Below are positions 1 to 6,009 of a stretch of 10,110 nt of DNA, piece after piece. The stretch comes from Nanoarchaeales archaeon (GTDB lineage Archaea > Nanobdellota > Nanobdellia > Woesearchaeales > UBA583), in assembly GCA_013215525.1 (NCBI GenBank), contig JABSQY010000050.1, positions 1,904 through 12,013 on the forward strand. The letters are read 5' to 3'. The notes under the pieces were generated by a model. It was not told the DNA's origin. It did no database searches and saw nothing but the letters and a program-made list of their open reading frames with translations. The position numbers were made by a program, and so were the translations under genes. Within the stretch, counting starts at the first letter, position 1, and the number at the start of each line of letters is the position of its first letter.

Positions 1-126
1 GCAGATCTAGAAAGTTATGTTGCTGTAGCAAAACAAATTTTTGGTTTCGTAATTGTATCACTTAAATCGGATTCGTTCTCTGGCATATCTCAGCCACTGT
101 ACCAGCATCCGATCAACACCAAATGA
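1..126 (+). CDS. Possible 3' end of an unidentified gene, cut by the window edge
   Basis: Frame 1 is open from the first base to a TGA at 124-126, giving 41 residues (begins ADLESYVAVAKQ, ends SQPLYQHPINTK). I do not recognise the protein. Codons in its second half (TCG, CTG, CCG, ATC, AAC, ACC, GGC) are much less AT-rich than elsewhere in the window, suggesting a different origin, but 41 open codons at an edge can also occur by chance. Its end overlaps, in another frame, the start of the methyltransferase remnant at 101-229, so the two cannot both be intact genes. It may be sequence joined to the remnant by recombination or by misassembly. Confidence 0.25.
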   Translation, partial: ADLESYVAVAKQIFGFVIVSLKSDSFSGISQPLYQHPINTK

Positions 127-229
127 ATTCAAAGAATCAATATGTTCTCATTTTAATGGAATTTATTTCAAAAATGAAACAAATATAGCATTTATTGGAA
201 GTAAAAAGAATAGTATTATAGATAATTAA
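101..229 (+). pseudogene. C-terminal remnant of an EgtD-like methyltransferase (tandem paralogue of the next gene)
   Basis: Read from about position 101 to the TAA at 227-229, this frame gives TSIRSTPNEFKES, then a short linker, then NETNIAFIGSKKN. This matches the C-terminal part of the complete methyltransferase just downstream (TSRKPTATQFRES at residues 239-251 and NKSNIAFIGKKIN at 263-275), collinearly and without gaps over about 37 residues. The same frame has a stop at 50-52, and nothing before position 100 resembles the methyltransferase, so the rest of this copy is missing or replaced. It is therefore a decayed or truncated tandem duplicate. It ends soon after the NIAFIG motif, which suggests where the family normally terminates. 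The homology is clear; the cause of truncation is inferred. Confidence 0.7.
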
Positions 230-330
230 CTTCGACAGGTATAACACCATCATCCAAAATATGATTTAAAACTAAACAAAAGGAGAATAATTAGTATAAA
301 TATATCTTTTTGTTTCTATTTTGAAAACAC

Positions 331-340
331 AATTATATAT
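331..340 (+). promoter_or_regulatory. TATA box for the methyltransferase gene
   Basis: The run AATTATATAT is centred about 26 nt before the ATG at 363. No Shine-Dalgarno match precedes that ATG (the sequence just before it is CCACCATAAGGT). The spacing fits an archaeal TATA element driving a leaderless or nearly leaderless transcript. The preceding stretch from 230 contains no convincing gene. Confidence 0.5.
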
Positions 341-362
341 TCAAACATAACCACCATAAGGT

Positions 363-1385
363 ATGAAAAAACACTATATCGATAAAACCCAAAACTATTA
401 TAAAAGTCAAAAACAAGCACAAGCATATTTAGATATGTTTAAAAGTAAAGAATATTCAAAAAGAATCGTATCAGGAGAATTTAGTTTACTCCAAAATAAT
501 TTAAAAATACTTTTAAAATATTTTTCAAACCAAACACACTACATTGATTTAGGACCAGGTAATGCTGATAAATCTGAACTAATATTAAATCGTGCGAAAT
601 CTAAAAATAAAATTAAAACCTACACAGCAATTGATATCCAAAAGATATATCTAGAAATTGCAAAAGAAAAAATCGAAAACTTAAAAATTCCTGTTGAAAT
701 TTTACTAACAACATTTGAAGATGGATTAAAAGAACTAAAAAAAATACAAAATAATAAATTTATTTATCTTGGAGCAACACATTGTAATTTTAAACCAGAA
801 GAAATAAATCAAACATTAATTAAAAATATGAATAAAGAAGATTTTGTATATATCTCAACTGAATTATTTTCTGAAAATATAACTGATATAATTAAAAATT
901 ATAATACTTTAAATAGTGAAACTATGATAAAACCAGTAATTGAAAAATTTAACATAAATGAAAATGATATAGAATTTGTTGTAGAATATAATAATGAATT
1001 AAATCAAATTGAACTAGGATATAAATTAAAAACTCAAACACAGCAATTCAACAAAGGAGATTTTTTAATCTGTTTAACTTCAAGAAAGCCAACAGCAACA
1101 CAATTCAGAGAATCATTAGAATCAGATTTTGAAGGAGAATTTATACAAAATAAATCAAATATAGCATTTATTGGGAAAAAAATAAACAACAATAATAAAA
1201 TATGTTCGAACAAACAAAAAAGAAATAGCAGAACACATCACGAAGTCAATTTCGCCTCTTTTAAAACTTCGTTTTCAGATTTTGTCAATAGTGGTGATTT
1301 TCTTTGGTCAGATTATAGCATTGCTATATCTGTTAACCAAATAAAATTACTGCTAGTGGCACAATATGGAAACTTCACTCAGTGA
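363..1385 (+). CDS. SAM-dependent methyltransferase of the EgtD-like (histidine N-alpha-methyltransferase) fold, with aberrant C-terminus
   Basis: This is a class I methyltransferase. Motif I is IDLGPGNADKS (residues 61-71), the acidic end of strand 2 is D91 in YTAIDIQKIY, and YLGATHCNFKPEEI (135-148) corresponds to the FLGSTIGNFxPEEA motif of EgtD-type enzymes. In that family it binds S-adenosylmethionine and methylates an amino-acid amino group, but the substrate here cannot be read from sequence. The region FLICLTSRKP...NIAFIG (234-271) is shared with the upstream remnant. After about residue 275 the paralogue stops, whereas this protein runs on for some 60 more residues (CSNKQKRNSR to YGNFTQ) of different composition, probably through loss of the original stop. 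The ATG at 363 is placed by the TATA box. It converges with the DUF357 gene 31 bp away. Confidence 0.8.
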   Translation: MKKHYIDKTQNYYKSQKQAQAYLDMFKSKEYSKRIVSGEFSLLQNNLKILLKYFSNQTHYIDLGPGNADKSELILNRAKSKNKIKTYTAIDIQKIYLEIAKEKIENLKIPVEILLTTFEDGLKELKKIQNNKFIYLGATHCNFKPEEINQTLIKNMNKEDFVYISTELFSENITDIIKNYNTLNSETMIKPVIEKFNINENDIEFVVEYNNELNQIELGYKLKTQTQQFNKGDFLICLTSRKPTATQFRESLESDFEGEFIQNKSNIAFIGKKINNNNKICSNKQKRNSRTHHEVNFASFKTSFSDFVNSGDFLWSDYSIAISVNQIKLLLVAQYGNFTQ

Positions 1386-1387
1386 AG
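1373..1387. repeat. 15-bp palindrome over the methyltransferase stop codon
   Basis: CTTCACT, one central C, then AGTGAAG forms a perfect 7-bp inverted repeat that contains the TGA at 1383-1385. It sits between two convergent genes and could help end transcription, but it is short and has no clear T-tract on the + side. Confidence 0.35.
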
Positions 1388-1416
1388 AATAAAAACATTA
1401 AAAATAAAATAAAATT

Positions 1417-1719
1417 TTAATCTACTGTAAAAAGTACAGAGTCATGATCTACATCCCATAACCCAATACGTGCGCCTGCATCTAACCACCCATGTGCATA
1501 GTTAAGACTTGCAAAAGCATTAATATAATCATTATTATCTCTAAAATGTTGAGCATCACCAAAATAACTAGTCGCCATTAATAAATAATCTTTAGCCATT
1601 TTATCAAAATGAGTTTTATCAGGACAACAAAGTTTTAATTTTTTTAAAGCTCTACCAGTCACATCAAAATACTTATCTAACTTCTCATCCGTAATTATGT
1701 TTTGTAATTCTTTTTCCAT
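1417..1719 (-). CDS. DUF357 family protein (archaeal, helical)
   Basis: This 100-residue protein is a good match to the archaeal DUF357 family: residues 41-87 carry the typical helical pattern, with YFGDAQHFRDNNDYINAFAS (52-71) followed by NYAHGWLDAGARIGL (73-87). The family is widespread in archaea and has no well-established function; it forms a small helical bundle, and I infer no activity. The ATG at 1719 lacks a Shine-Dalgarno sequence. The gene follows the alpha/beta hydrolase on the same strand after 36 nt, so it may be the last gene of the aIF2 beta operon. A TTTATAAT-like element at 1749-1756, about 33 nt upstream, could also give it its own promoter. The intergenic strip is a simple AAAAT-type repeat. 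Confidence 0.85.
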   Translation of the reverse strand: MEKELQNIITDEKLDKYFDVTGRALKKLKLCCPDKTHFDKMAKDYLLMATSYFGDAQHFRDNNDYINAFASLNYAHGWLDAGARIGLWDVDHDSVLFTVD

Positions 1720-1748
1720 TTTTTATTTTATTTTATTATTTTATTTTG

Positions 1749-1756
1749 TTTATAAT
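1749..1756 (-). promoter_or_regulatory. Possible TATA box for the DUF357 gene
   Basis: On the minus strand the sequence reads ATTATAAA, centred about 33 nt before the DUF357 ATG. It overlaps the stop codon of the preceding hydrolase gene and the region is almost entirely A/T, so it may be fortuitous. Co-transcription with the genes upstream is equally plausible. Confidence 0.3.
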
Positions 1757-2484
1757 TATTTATTTACAAATAACTTAACTTCTCTAACTAATAAATCTTT
1801 AACTAAATCATAACTCTCAATTTTATTTGAAAAATTATGATTCTCATTACTAATTAAAACTAATCTACAATCCTTAATTAAACTTTCTGCTTTAACAGAC
1901 TGATTATAATTAACACACTCATCATAAGTTCCGTGAACAATGAAAGTTTTACAACTAATCTTTTTAACTAAACTTTCAAAATCATATTTTAAAGAATCTT
2001 CATAAAAACTATAATTTAAACTTCTACCAGCAACATTATCATAATTACTAATAACGCCAGTTTTCTTCCAATATTTAATATCTCTCTGAGAATTCAACTT
2101 ATCAGTATAACTAAAAACTGGACATTTTAAAATTAATCTAGAAATATCATCTCTTTGTGAAGATACAATATATCCAATTTGTCCTCCAAAACTACAACCA
2201 AATAAAATAATATTTTTAAATCCCTTTTTTTTAAACAAATCAATTAAATTATTAACTTGACTTACACATTTAGTAATTGTAATTTCAGAAATATTAGCCT
2301 TATAAGAATTATGTCCAAAAAAATCAAACCTAACTGATGAAATCTTTAAACTATCAAAATCTTTTTGTAAATCAATATAAGTCTTCGACTCCTTAGAACT
2401 AAAAAACCCATGTAACATAACTACAAGATTTTCTTTATCAAATTCAGATAAATTAAATTCATAATTTAACTTATCTAAACCCAT
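1756..2484 (-). CDS. Alpha/beta hydrolase (serine hydrolase, esterase/lipase-like)
   Basis: Counted from the ATG at 2484 the protein has 242 residues and a complete alpha/beta-hydrolase signature. It has an oxyanion HG in VVMLHGFFSS (21-30), a nucleophile elbow GCSFGG with Ser98, Asp188 in FIVHGTYDEC and His216 in NENHNF, consistent with a Ser-Asp-His triad. No signal peptide or membrane segment is visible, so it is probably cytoplasmic. The substrate is unknown; an esterase or acyl-hydrolase role is inferred. An upstream in-frame ATG at 2529 would overlap the zinc-ribbon end of aIF2 beta and add 15 non-family residues, so I prefer 2484, which lies 11 nt after the aIF2 beta stop. The short spacing implies co-transcription with aIF2 beta. 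Confidence 0.85.
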   Translation of the reverse strand: MGLDKLNYEFNLSEFDKENLVVMLHGFFSSKESKTYIDLQKDFDSLKISSVRFDFFGHNSYKANISEITITKCVSQVNNLIDLFKKKGFKNIILFGCSFGGQIGYIVSSQRDDISRLILKCPVFSYTDKLNSQRDIKYWKKTGVISNYDNVAGRSLNYSFYEDSLKYDFESLVKKISCKTFIVHGTYDECVNYNQSVKAESLIKDCRLVLISNENHNFSNKIESYDLVKDLLVREVKLFVNK

Positions 2485-2495
2485 TTTAATTAAAA

Positions 2496-2906
2496 TTATA
2501 GTCTTGGAATATTTGCAGTATGCCCACAAGCATTACACTTTAAAATAATCCCATTATCCTCAAAAACCGTATCAGGACTTTGACAATGTGAACATCTAAC
2601 AAACTGCTCAAAATACTTATTAACAGACTTATTTAACCCTTCAGGTTGAAAACGAGAATGTAAAATTAAATCCCCTCTTGAACCAACTTCTCCACGAACA
2701 CCTAAATCCTTTAACATAAACTTTGCAAAATGATCTGTATTTCTCTCTAAATGCTTAGCAATTGGAGTGAAATTTGTAATAATAGTTCTAGACTTAATTA
2801 ACTTACCTTTAACTTTAGGCACTTCAAATCTCTCCTTTTTGTATAAAACTTCAGGTAATTCTGCATACGCATTATCTAATAAAATTTCATATTCTTTAAT
2901 ATCCAT
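2496..2906 (-). CDS. eif2b: Translation initiation factor aIF2 subunit beta
   Basis: aIF2 beta is part of the heterotrimeric factor that delivers Met-tRNAi to the archaeal small ribosomal subunit. At 136 residues it has the normal family length. The N-terminal part shows YEILLDNAYAELPE (6-19), then RFEVP (26-30), RTIITNFTPIAKHLERN (40-56) and a glycine-containing alpha/beta core. The C-terminal zinc ribbon has Cys105 and Cys108 (CSHC), the conserved PDT (111-113), and Cys124 and Cys127 (CNAC). The ATG at 2906 is 26 nt from a TTTATAAA box and has no Shine-Dalgarno sequence, so the message is probably leaderless. It is the first gene of a minus-strand unit with the alpha/beta hydrolase, and is divergent from GluRS. 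Confidence 0.95.
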   Translation of the reverse strand: MDIKEYEILLDNAYAELPEVLYKKERFEVPKVKGKLIKSRTIITNFTPIAKHLERNTDHFAKFMLKDLGVRGEVGSRGDLILHSRFQPEGLNKSVNKYFEQFVRCSHCQSPDTVFEDNGIILKCNACGHTANIPRL

Positions 2907-2927
2907 AATTAAAACACTATAATTATC

Positions 2928-2935
2928 TTTATAAA
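2928..2935 (-). promoter_or_regulatory. TATA box for the aIF2 beta operon
   Basis: The octamer TTTATAAA is centred 25-26 nt before the aIF2 beta ATG at 2906, the spacing expected for a leaderless archaeal transcript. The same octamer recurs at a similar distance before the coiled-coil gene and TyrRS. Confidence 0.6.
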
Positions 2936-2993
2936 CATTCCCAAACTAGACATTCTATGACACAAAGTAAAATCCATTGGATTGCTTTGTTTA

Positions 2994-3013
2994 GAAATTT
3001 GGAATTAAATTTC
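2994..3013. promoter_or_regulatory. GluRS promoter region with a 7-bp inverted repeat
   Basis: GAAATTT, six bases, then AAATTTC forms a perfect inverted repeat. The A/T-rich centre AATTAAAT (3003-3010) is about 30 nt before the GluRS ATG at 3036, where a TATA element would be expected. There is no Shine-Dalgarno sequence. The symmetrical arrangement over the presumed TATA element could be an operator, but such A/T symmetry arises easily by chance here. Confidence 0.35.
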
Positions 3014-3035
3014 TGAATTTTGTACACTGTAAAAA

Positions 3036-4802
3036 ATGACAATAGATGAAACTAAATTTAATGACTTCGTCGAATTAAAGGCGTTAGAAGTTGCAATCGC
3101 AAACAACGGACAGGCAAACCCTAAAGCAATTTTAGGTAGATGTTTCCCTGTATTCCCAGAAATCAAAAGTGACATTCCAAAATATTCAAAAACAATTGCG
3201 CAAATCACAGCAAAAGTTAATGAATTAAGTGAAGAAGAGCAAAAAGAGAAAATTATGGAATTAAATCCTGAATTTTCAACTAAAAAAGAAAAAAAAGTAA
3301 TTCCTAAATCAGATGGACTTCCAGTAATGGATATCAAAGAAGGAGAATCAGTAATCGTAAGGTTTCCCCCAGCTCCATCAGGACACCTACACCTAGGACA
3401 TTTATTTGGGATTGTTGCAAACTATGAATTCAAAAAGAAATACAACGGTAAATTCGTTCTACGTTTCGAAGATACAAACCCTGAAAACATTGACATCTCA
3501 AACTATGAAAAAATTATTGAAGATGTAAACTGGGTATGTGATAACGGTGTTGATGAAGTTTGTTATCAATCAGATAGATTAGAAATTTATCATAAATACT
3601 TAAGAAATTTAGTAGAAATCGGACAAGCATTTGTATGTGAATGTGAATCAGAAGTATTCAAAGCATTTACAGACGCAAGTGAAGAATGCCCACACAGAAA
3701 CATCGAACACAGCAAAATGATGGAAATGTTTGACAAATTCATGAGTACTGATAAAAATAATCAATACAAACCTGGAACAGTTGTAATTAGAGCAATGGCA
3801 GATTTACAAAATAAAAATCCAGCCCTAAGAACATTCCCACTTGCAAGAATCATTGAAGGAAATCATGCAAGAATCGGAAACAAACACAGAGTTTGGCCAA
3901 ATTATAATATGGCTGTAGCTGTTGATGATAGTTTAATGAAAATGTCTCACGTAATTCGTGGAAAAGATTTAGAAATCGGAGAATTCAGACAAGAAATGTT
4001 AATGAAATCTTTAGGACTTCATAAGCCACAATACTTCCATTACGGAAGAATGAAATTTACAGATTTAGAATTATCAAAATCAAAATTAACTCAAAAAATT
4101 GAAGATGGAGAATTTGAAGGTTGGGATGACCCAAGAGTTCCATCAATTCTATCACACAGAAAAAGAGGGTACAAAGCGGAAGCATTCAGAAAATCCATAT
4201 TACAAATGGGAATTTCAAAAAGAGATTCTAAAATTACAAAAGATGAATACTATAAAGGTTTAGACTTTTTTAACAAACAAATTATTGAAAAAGAATCAAA
4301 TAGATATTTCAGTATCATCAATCCAGCAACAGTTGAAATCGAAAACATAACAGACATTGAATTTGATGAATTCACAATCCAAAAGCACCCAGAGAACCCA
4401 GCAAAAGGACTGCGACACATTCAAACAATCGACAAGTATTTAATCGAAAAACAAGACTTTGAAAAATTACAAGTTGGAACAAAAATGAGATTAATGCATT
4501 TCGCAAACTTTGAAATTTTATCAAAAGATGATGAAAATAAAACTGTAAAATTAAAATACATTTCACGTGATTACGATAAGTCAATGGGAATCAAAGCAAA
4601 CATCCACTTTGTATCTGCAAACCCAAATGAAACAGAAGATATCACAATTATTGATAGTGAGAATAATACAATACTTGCAACTTCAGAAAAAATCGAAAAA
4701 TACCAAATTGGAGATTCAATTCAATTTGAAAGATACGGTTTCTTAAGATTAGATTTAATTGATGAAGACGGTGAAAAGGTTTTTTATTTCACACACAAAT
4801 AA
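3036..4802 (+). CDS. gltX: Glutamyl-tRNA synthetase, archaeal type
   Basis: This class Ib synthetase attaches glutamate to tRNA(Glu); archaeal enzymes often also charge tRNA(Gln) for later transamidation, which I cannot confirm here. The 588-residue protein has the archaeal/eukaryotic layout. There is an N-terminal helical domain (about 1-90, with NPKAILGRCFP), then the Rossmann core starting at RFPPAPSGHLHLGHLFG with the HIGH-equivalent HLGH at 119-122. FEDTNPENID (about 144-153) and the WPNYNMAVAVDD strand follow, then the KMSKS-equivalent LSKSKL at 346-351 and a C-terminal beta-barrel anticodon domain. The residue before SKS is Leu rather than Met, as is common in archaeal/eukaryotic GluRS. 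The length is normal. The ATG start begins the family N-terminus, and a likely TATA region lies about 30 nt upstream. The gene is monocistronic and ends in a long hairpin. Confidence 0.95.
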   Translation: MTIDETKFNDFVELKALEVAIANNGQANPKAILGRCFPVFPEIKSDIPKYSKTIAQITAKVNELSEEEQKEKIMELNPEFSTKKEKKVIPKSDGLPVMDIKEGESVIVRFPPAPSGHLHLGHLFGIVANYEFKKKYNGKFVLRFEDTNPENIDISNYEKIIEDVNWVCDNGVDEVCYQSDRLEIYHKYLRNLVEIGQAFVCECESEVFKAFTDASEECPHRNIEHSKMMEMFDKFMSTDKNNQYKPGTVVIRAMADLQNKNPALRTFPLARIIEGNHARIGNKHRVWPNYNMAVAVDDSLMKMSHVIRGKDLEIGEFRQEMLMKSLGLHKPQYFHYGRMKFTDLELSKSKLTQKIEDGEFEGWDDPRVPSILSHRKRGYKAEAFRKSILQMGISKRDSKITKDEYYKGLDFFNKQIIEKESNRYFSIINPATVEIENITDIEFDEFTIQKHPENPAKGLRHIQTIDKYLIEKQDFEKLQVGTKMRLMHFANFEILSKDDENKTVKLKYISRDYDKSMGIKANIHFVSANPNETEDITIIDSENNTILATSEKIEKYQIGDSIQFERYGFLRLDLIDEDGEKVFYFTHK

Positions 4803-4828
4803 ATATAATTGTGTGAAATAAAAAACCT
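4777..4828 (+). terminator. Long hairpin spanning the GluRS stop codon
   Basis: AGGTTTTTTATTTCACAC (4777-4794) is perfectly complementary to GTGTGAAATAAAAAACCT (4811-4828), an 18-bp stem extended to 19 by A4795-T4810. The loop holds the TAA stop at 4800-4802. The last five to six codons of GluRS form the left arm. A perfect stem this long is unlikely by chance even in A/T-rich DNA. It probably defines or protects the mRNA 3' end. No uninterrupted T-run follows, so a bacterial-style intrinsic mechanism is not clear. Confidence 0.65.
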
Positions 4829-5142
4829 CAGACAACCATTGGTTGACGTAGGTTCATTTATGATTACATTGTAATCAAAATGATTATTCTACTTTACTCA
4901 TAAATAGATTTGAATTTCTAATTCAAACTATTTTAATTATTTAATTCTAAAAACAAGATTTATCTTTTTAATTATAATATTTCTAACAATAGCATTATCT
5001 ACCAAACAGTACAAGCCTTTAGAAACTTTGTGTAAGCGAAGTCTCACAAAGGCTTAGAAATTCTCAACAAGAAATTTCTTGAATATTCCAGAAAACTATA
5101 AGAATAAAATAAATAAAATTTATTATATTAATAATTTTCCAA
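4803..5142. other. Non-coding region between convergent genes, rich in inverted repeats
   Basis: No credible gene lies in these 340 bases. Besides the GluRS hairpin it holds six further inverted repeats. They are CAACCA-T-TGGTTG (4833-4845), TGATTAC-ATT-GTAATCA (4861-4877), ATTTATGA pairing with TCATAAAT (4856-4863 with 4898-4905), TTTGAATT-TCT-AATTCAAA (4909-4927), AAGCCTTT pairing with AAAGGCTT (5013-5020 with 5048-5055, with an inner competing stem), and CAAGAAATTTCTTG (5068-5081). The density is well above that of the other intergenic gaps here. It may encode a structured RNA or an extended bidirectional 3'-end region. No tRNA, SRP RNA or RNase P motif was recognised. Confidence 0.45.
5013..5055. 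repeat. Hairpin with two competing stems
   Basis: AAGCCTTT (5013-5020) pairs with AAAGGCTT (5048-5055). CTTTGTG (5026-5032) pairs with CACAAAG (5045-5051). The right arms share 5048-5051, so the two full stems exclude each other, although a merged form with a bulge is possible. It is the least A/T-biased and strongest pairing in this intergenic stretch apart from the GluRS hairpin. Confidence 0.45.
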
Positions 5143-5994
5143 CTAATATGATAAAAATTTAGCAAAGTTTTCACATTCTAAAATTGATTTTCTAATTTCT
5201 TCCGAATTTGGATTTTCAACACCAGTCAACTTTCTTTGATAAACATCAGTTTTCTTACTAAAAGAATCACGAATCTCCTCAACATTTTTCAAATGAAAAT
5301 AAACTGTTCCACTCACTGCTTTTGAAAAATAAAATAATTCTAAAGGACGTACAAACAAAGGACTAGAATAAACGGGGACATTTTCATTACCATATCCAAC
5401 ATCAATAATAGATGCAGGTAGAGTATGTATACTTTCTAAATCTGAAGGAATTCTGAAATTATGTCCTAAAACATAACCTCGAACACGTAACTTATTCATA
5501 CTCTCTAACTCAAATAATTTTGAAACCTCATTAGCATAATCTTCTTTAGAAAGATTAAATATATCTTTATGAACAGTATTAATACCATTATTAGGTAAAT
5601 GATCAGACATAATCAAATCAGTAGAATAACAACTTTCAAGTAAATTAGGGTTTAACTTAATTTTTAACATACTAGCAGTCGCTAAATCATAAGTGTAATT
5701 ATTAATTAAAGAATCTCTATTAGTAAAATCTCCATGCATATTGCAATCAGCAGCAGAAGTTAAATGATTAACTAAATGTTTTTCAAGACCATTTGCTGTA
5801 TATTCTAAAACAAACTTTTTCTCTCTAATTGAATTACTCTCACTATCAGAATCACAATAATAACTACTCCAAGTTAAAGGTGAGACATAATCAAAAGCCT
5901 TAGAAAAAACTTCAAAAGAAAAATTAAAAAACTCAGAATGAGCCAATTTACTAATAACTTTTAATTTTATTTTATTTTTTAATTTATTTTTCAT
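5143..5994 (-). CDS. Uncharacterised protein, intact copy of a tandem paralogous pair
   Basis: I do not recognise this family. From the ATG at 5994 it is 283 residues. The first 17 residues are strongly basic (MKNKLKNKIKLKVISKL). Residues 40-110 contain LTWSSYY, TANGLEKHLVNHLT and YDLATAS; later come VRGYVLGHNFRIPSDLES (171-188) and VPVYSSPLF (206-214), ending in a helical tail. All of these have counterparts in the damaged gene upstream, so the two arose by duplication. A GTG at 6003 could start three residues earlier. I prefer the ATG at 5994 because AGGTG (6005-6001) lies six bases before it, the only clear Shine-Dalgarno site in the window. No signal peptide, membrane helix or catalytic motif is evident. 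It is the second gene of the operon, beginning 15 nt after the upstream stop. Confidence 0.8.
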   Translation of the reverse strand: MKNKLKNKIKLKVISKLAHSEFFNFSFEVFSKAFDYVSPLTWSSYYCDSDSESNSIREKKFVLEYTANGLEKHLVNHLTSAADCNMHGDFTNRDSLINNYTYDLATASMLKIKLNPNLLESCYSTDLIMSDHLPNNGINTVHKDIFNLSKEDYANEVSKLFELESMNKLRVRGYVLGHNFRIPSDLESIHTLPASIIDVGYGNENVPVYSSPLFVRPLELFYFSKAVSGTVYFHLKNVEEIRDSFSKKTDVYQRKLTGVENPNSEEIRKSILECENFAKFLSY

Positions 5995-6000
5995 TATATA

Positions 6001-6005
6001 CACCT
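6001..6005 (-). promoter_or_regulatory. Shine-Dalgarno site deciding the start of the downstream paralogue
   Basis: On the minus strand AGGTG is followed by TATATA and then the ATG at 5994. It matches the archaeal anti-Shine-Dalgarno CACCT and has suitable spacing. It lies just after the stop codon of the upstream copy, as expected for an internal operon gene, and favours ATG 5994 over GTG 6003. Confidence 0.6.
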
Positions 6006-6009
6006 AAAA

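Noticed and set aside
1..100. Similarity between the first 60 bases and the methyltransferase C-terminal extension (1305-1385)
   Set aside because: Only a weak, gapped resemblance (VAVAKQI versus IAISVNQI) that needs different frames and order; it is not above chance.
1720..1748. Simple AAAAT-type repeat between the hydrolase and DUF357 genes as a repeat array
   Set aside because: It is a short low-complexity tract expected at this base composition, without regular units or spacers.
2485..2529. Upstream ATG start at 2529 for the alpha/beta hydrolase
   Set aside because: It would overlap the conserved aIF2 beta zinc ribbon and add residues with no family support; ATG 2484 fits operon spacing better.
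3005..3337. 110-residue open frame on the minus strand inside GluRS
   Set aside because: It lies antisense over the GluRS N-terminal domain, which is clearly conserved coding sequence. The Phe/Ser-rich product is what antisense reading gives.
4372..4584. 70-residue minus-strand frame within GluRS
   Set aside because: It is entirely antisense to the GluRS anticodon-binding domain and has no promoter or recognisable family.
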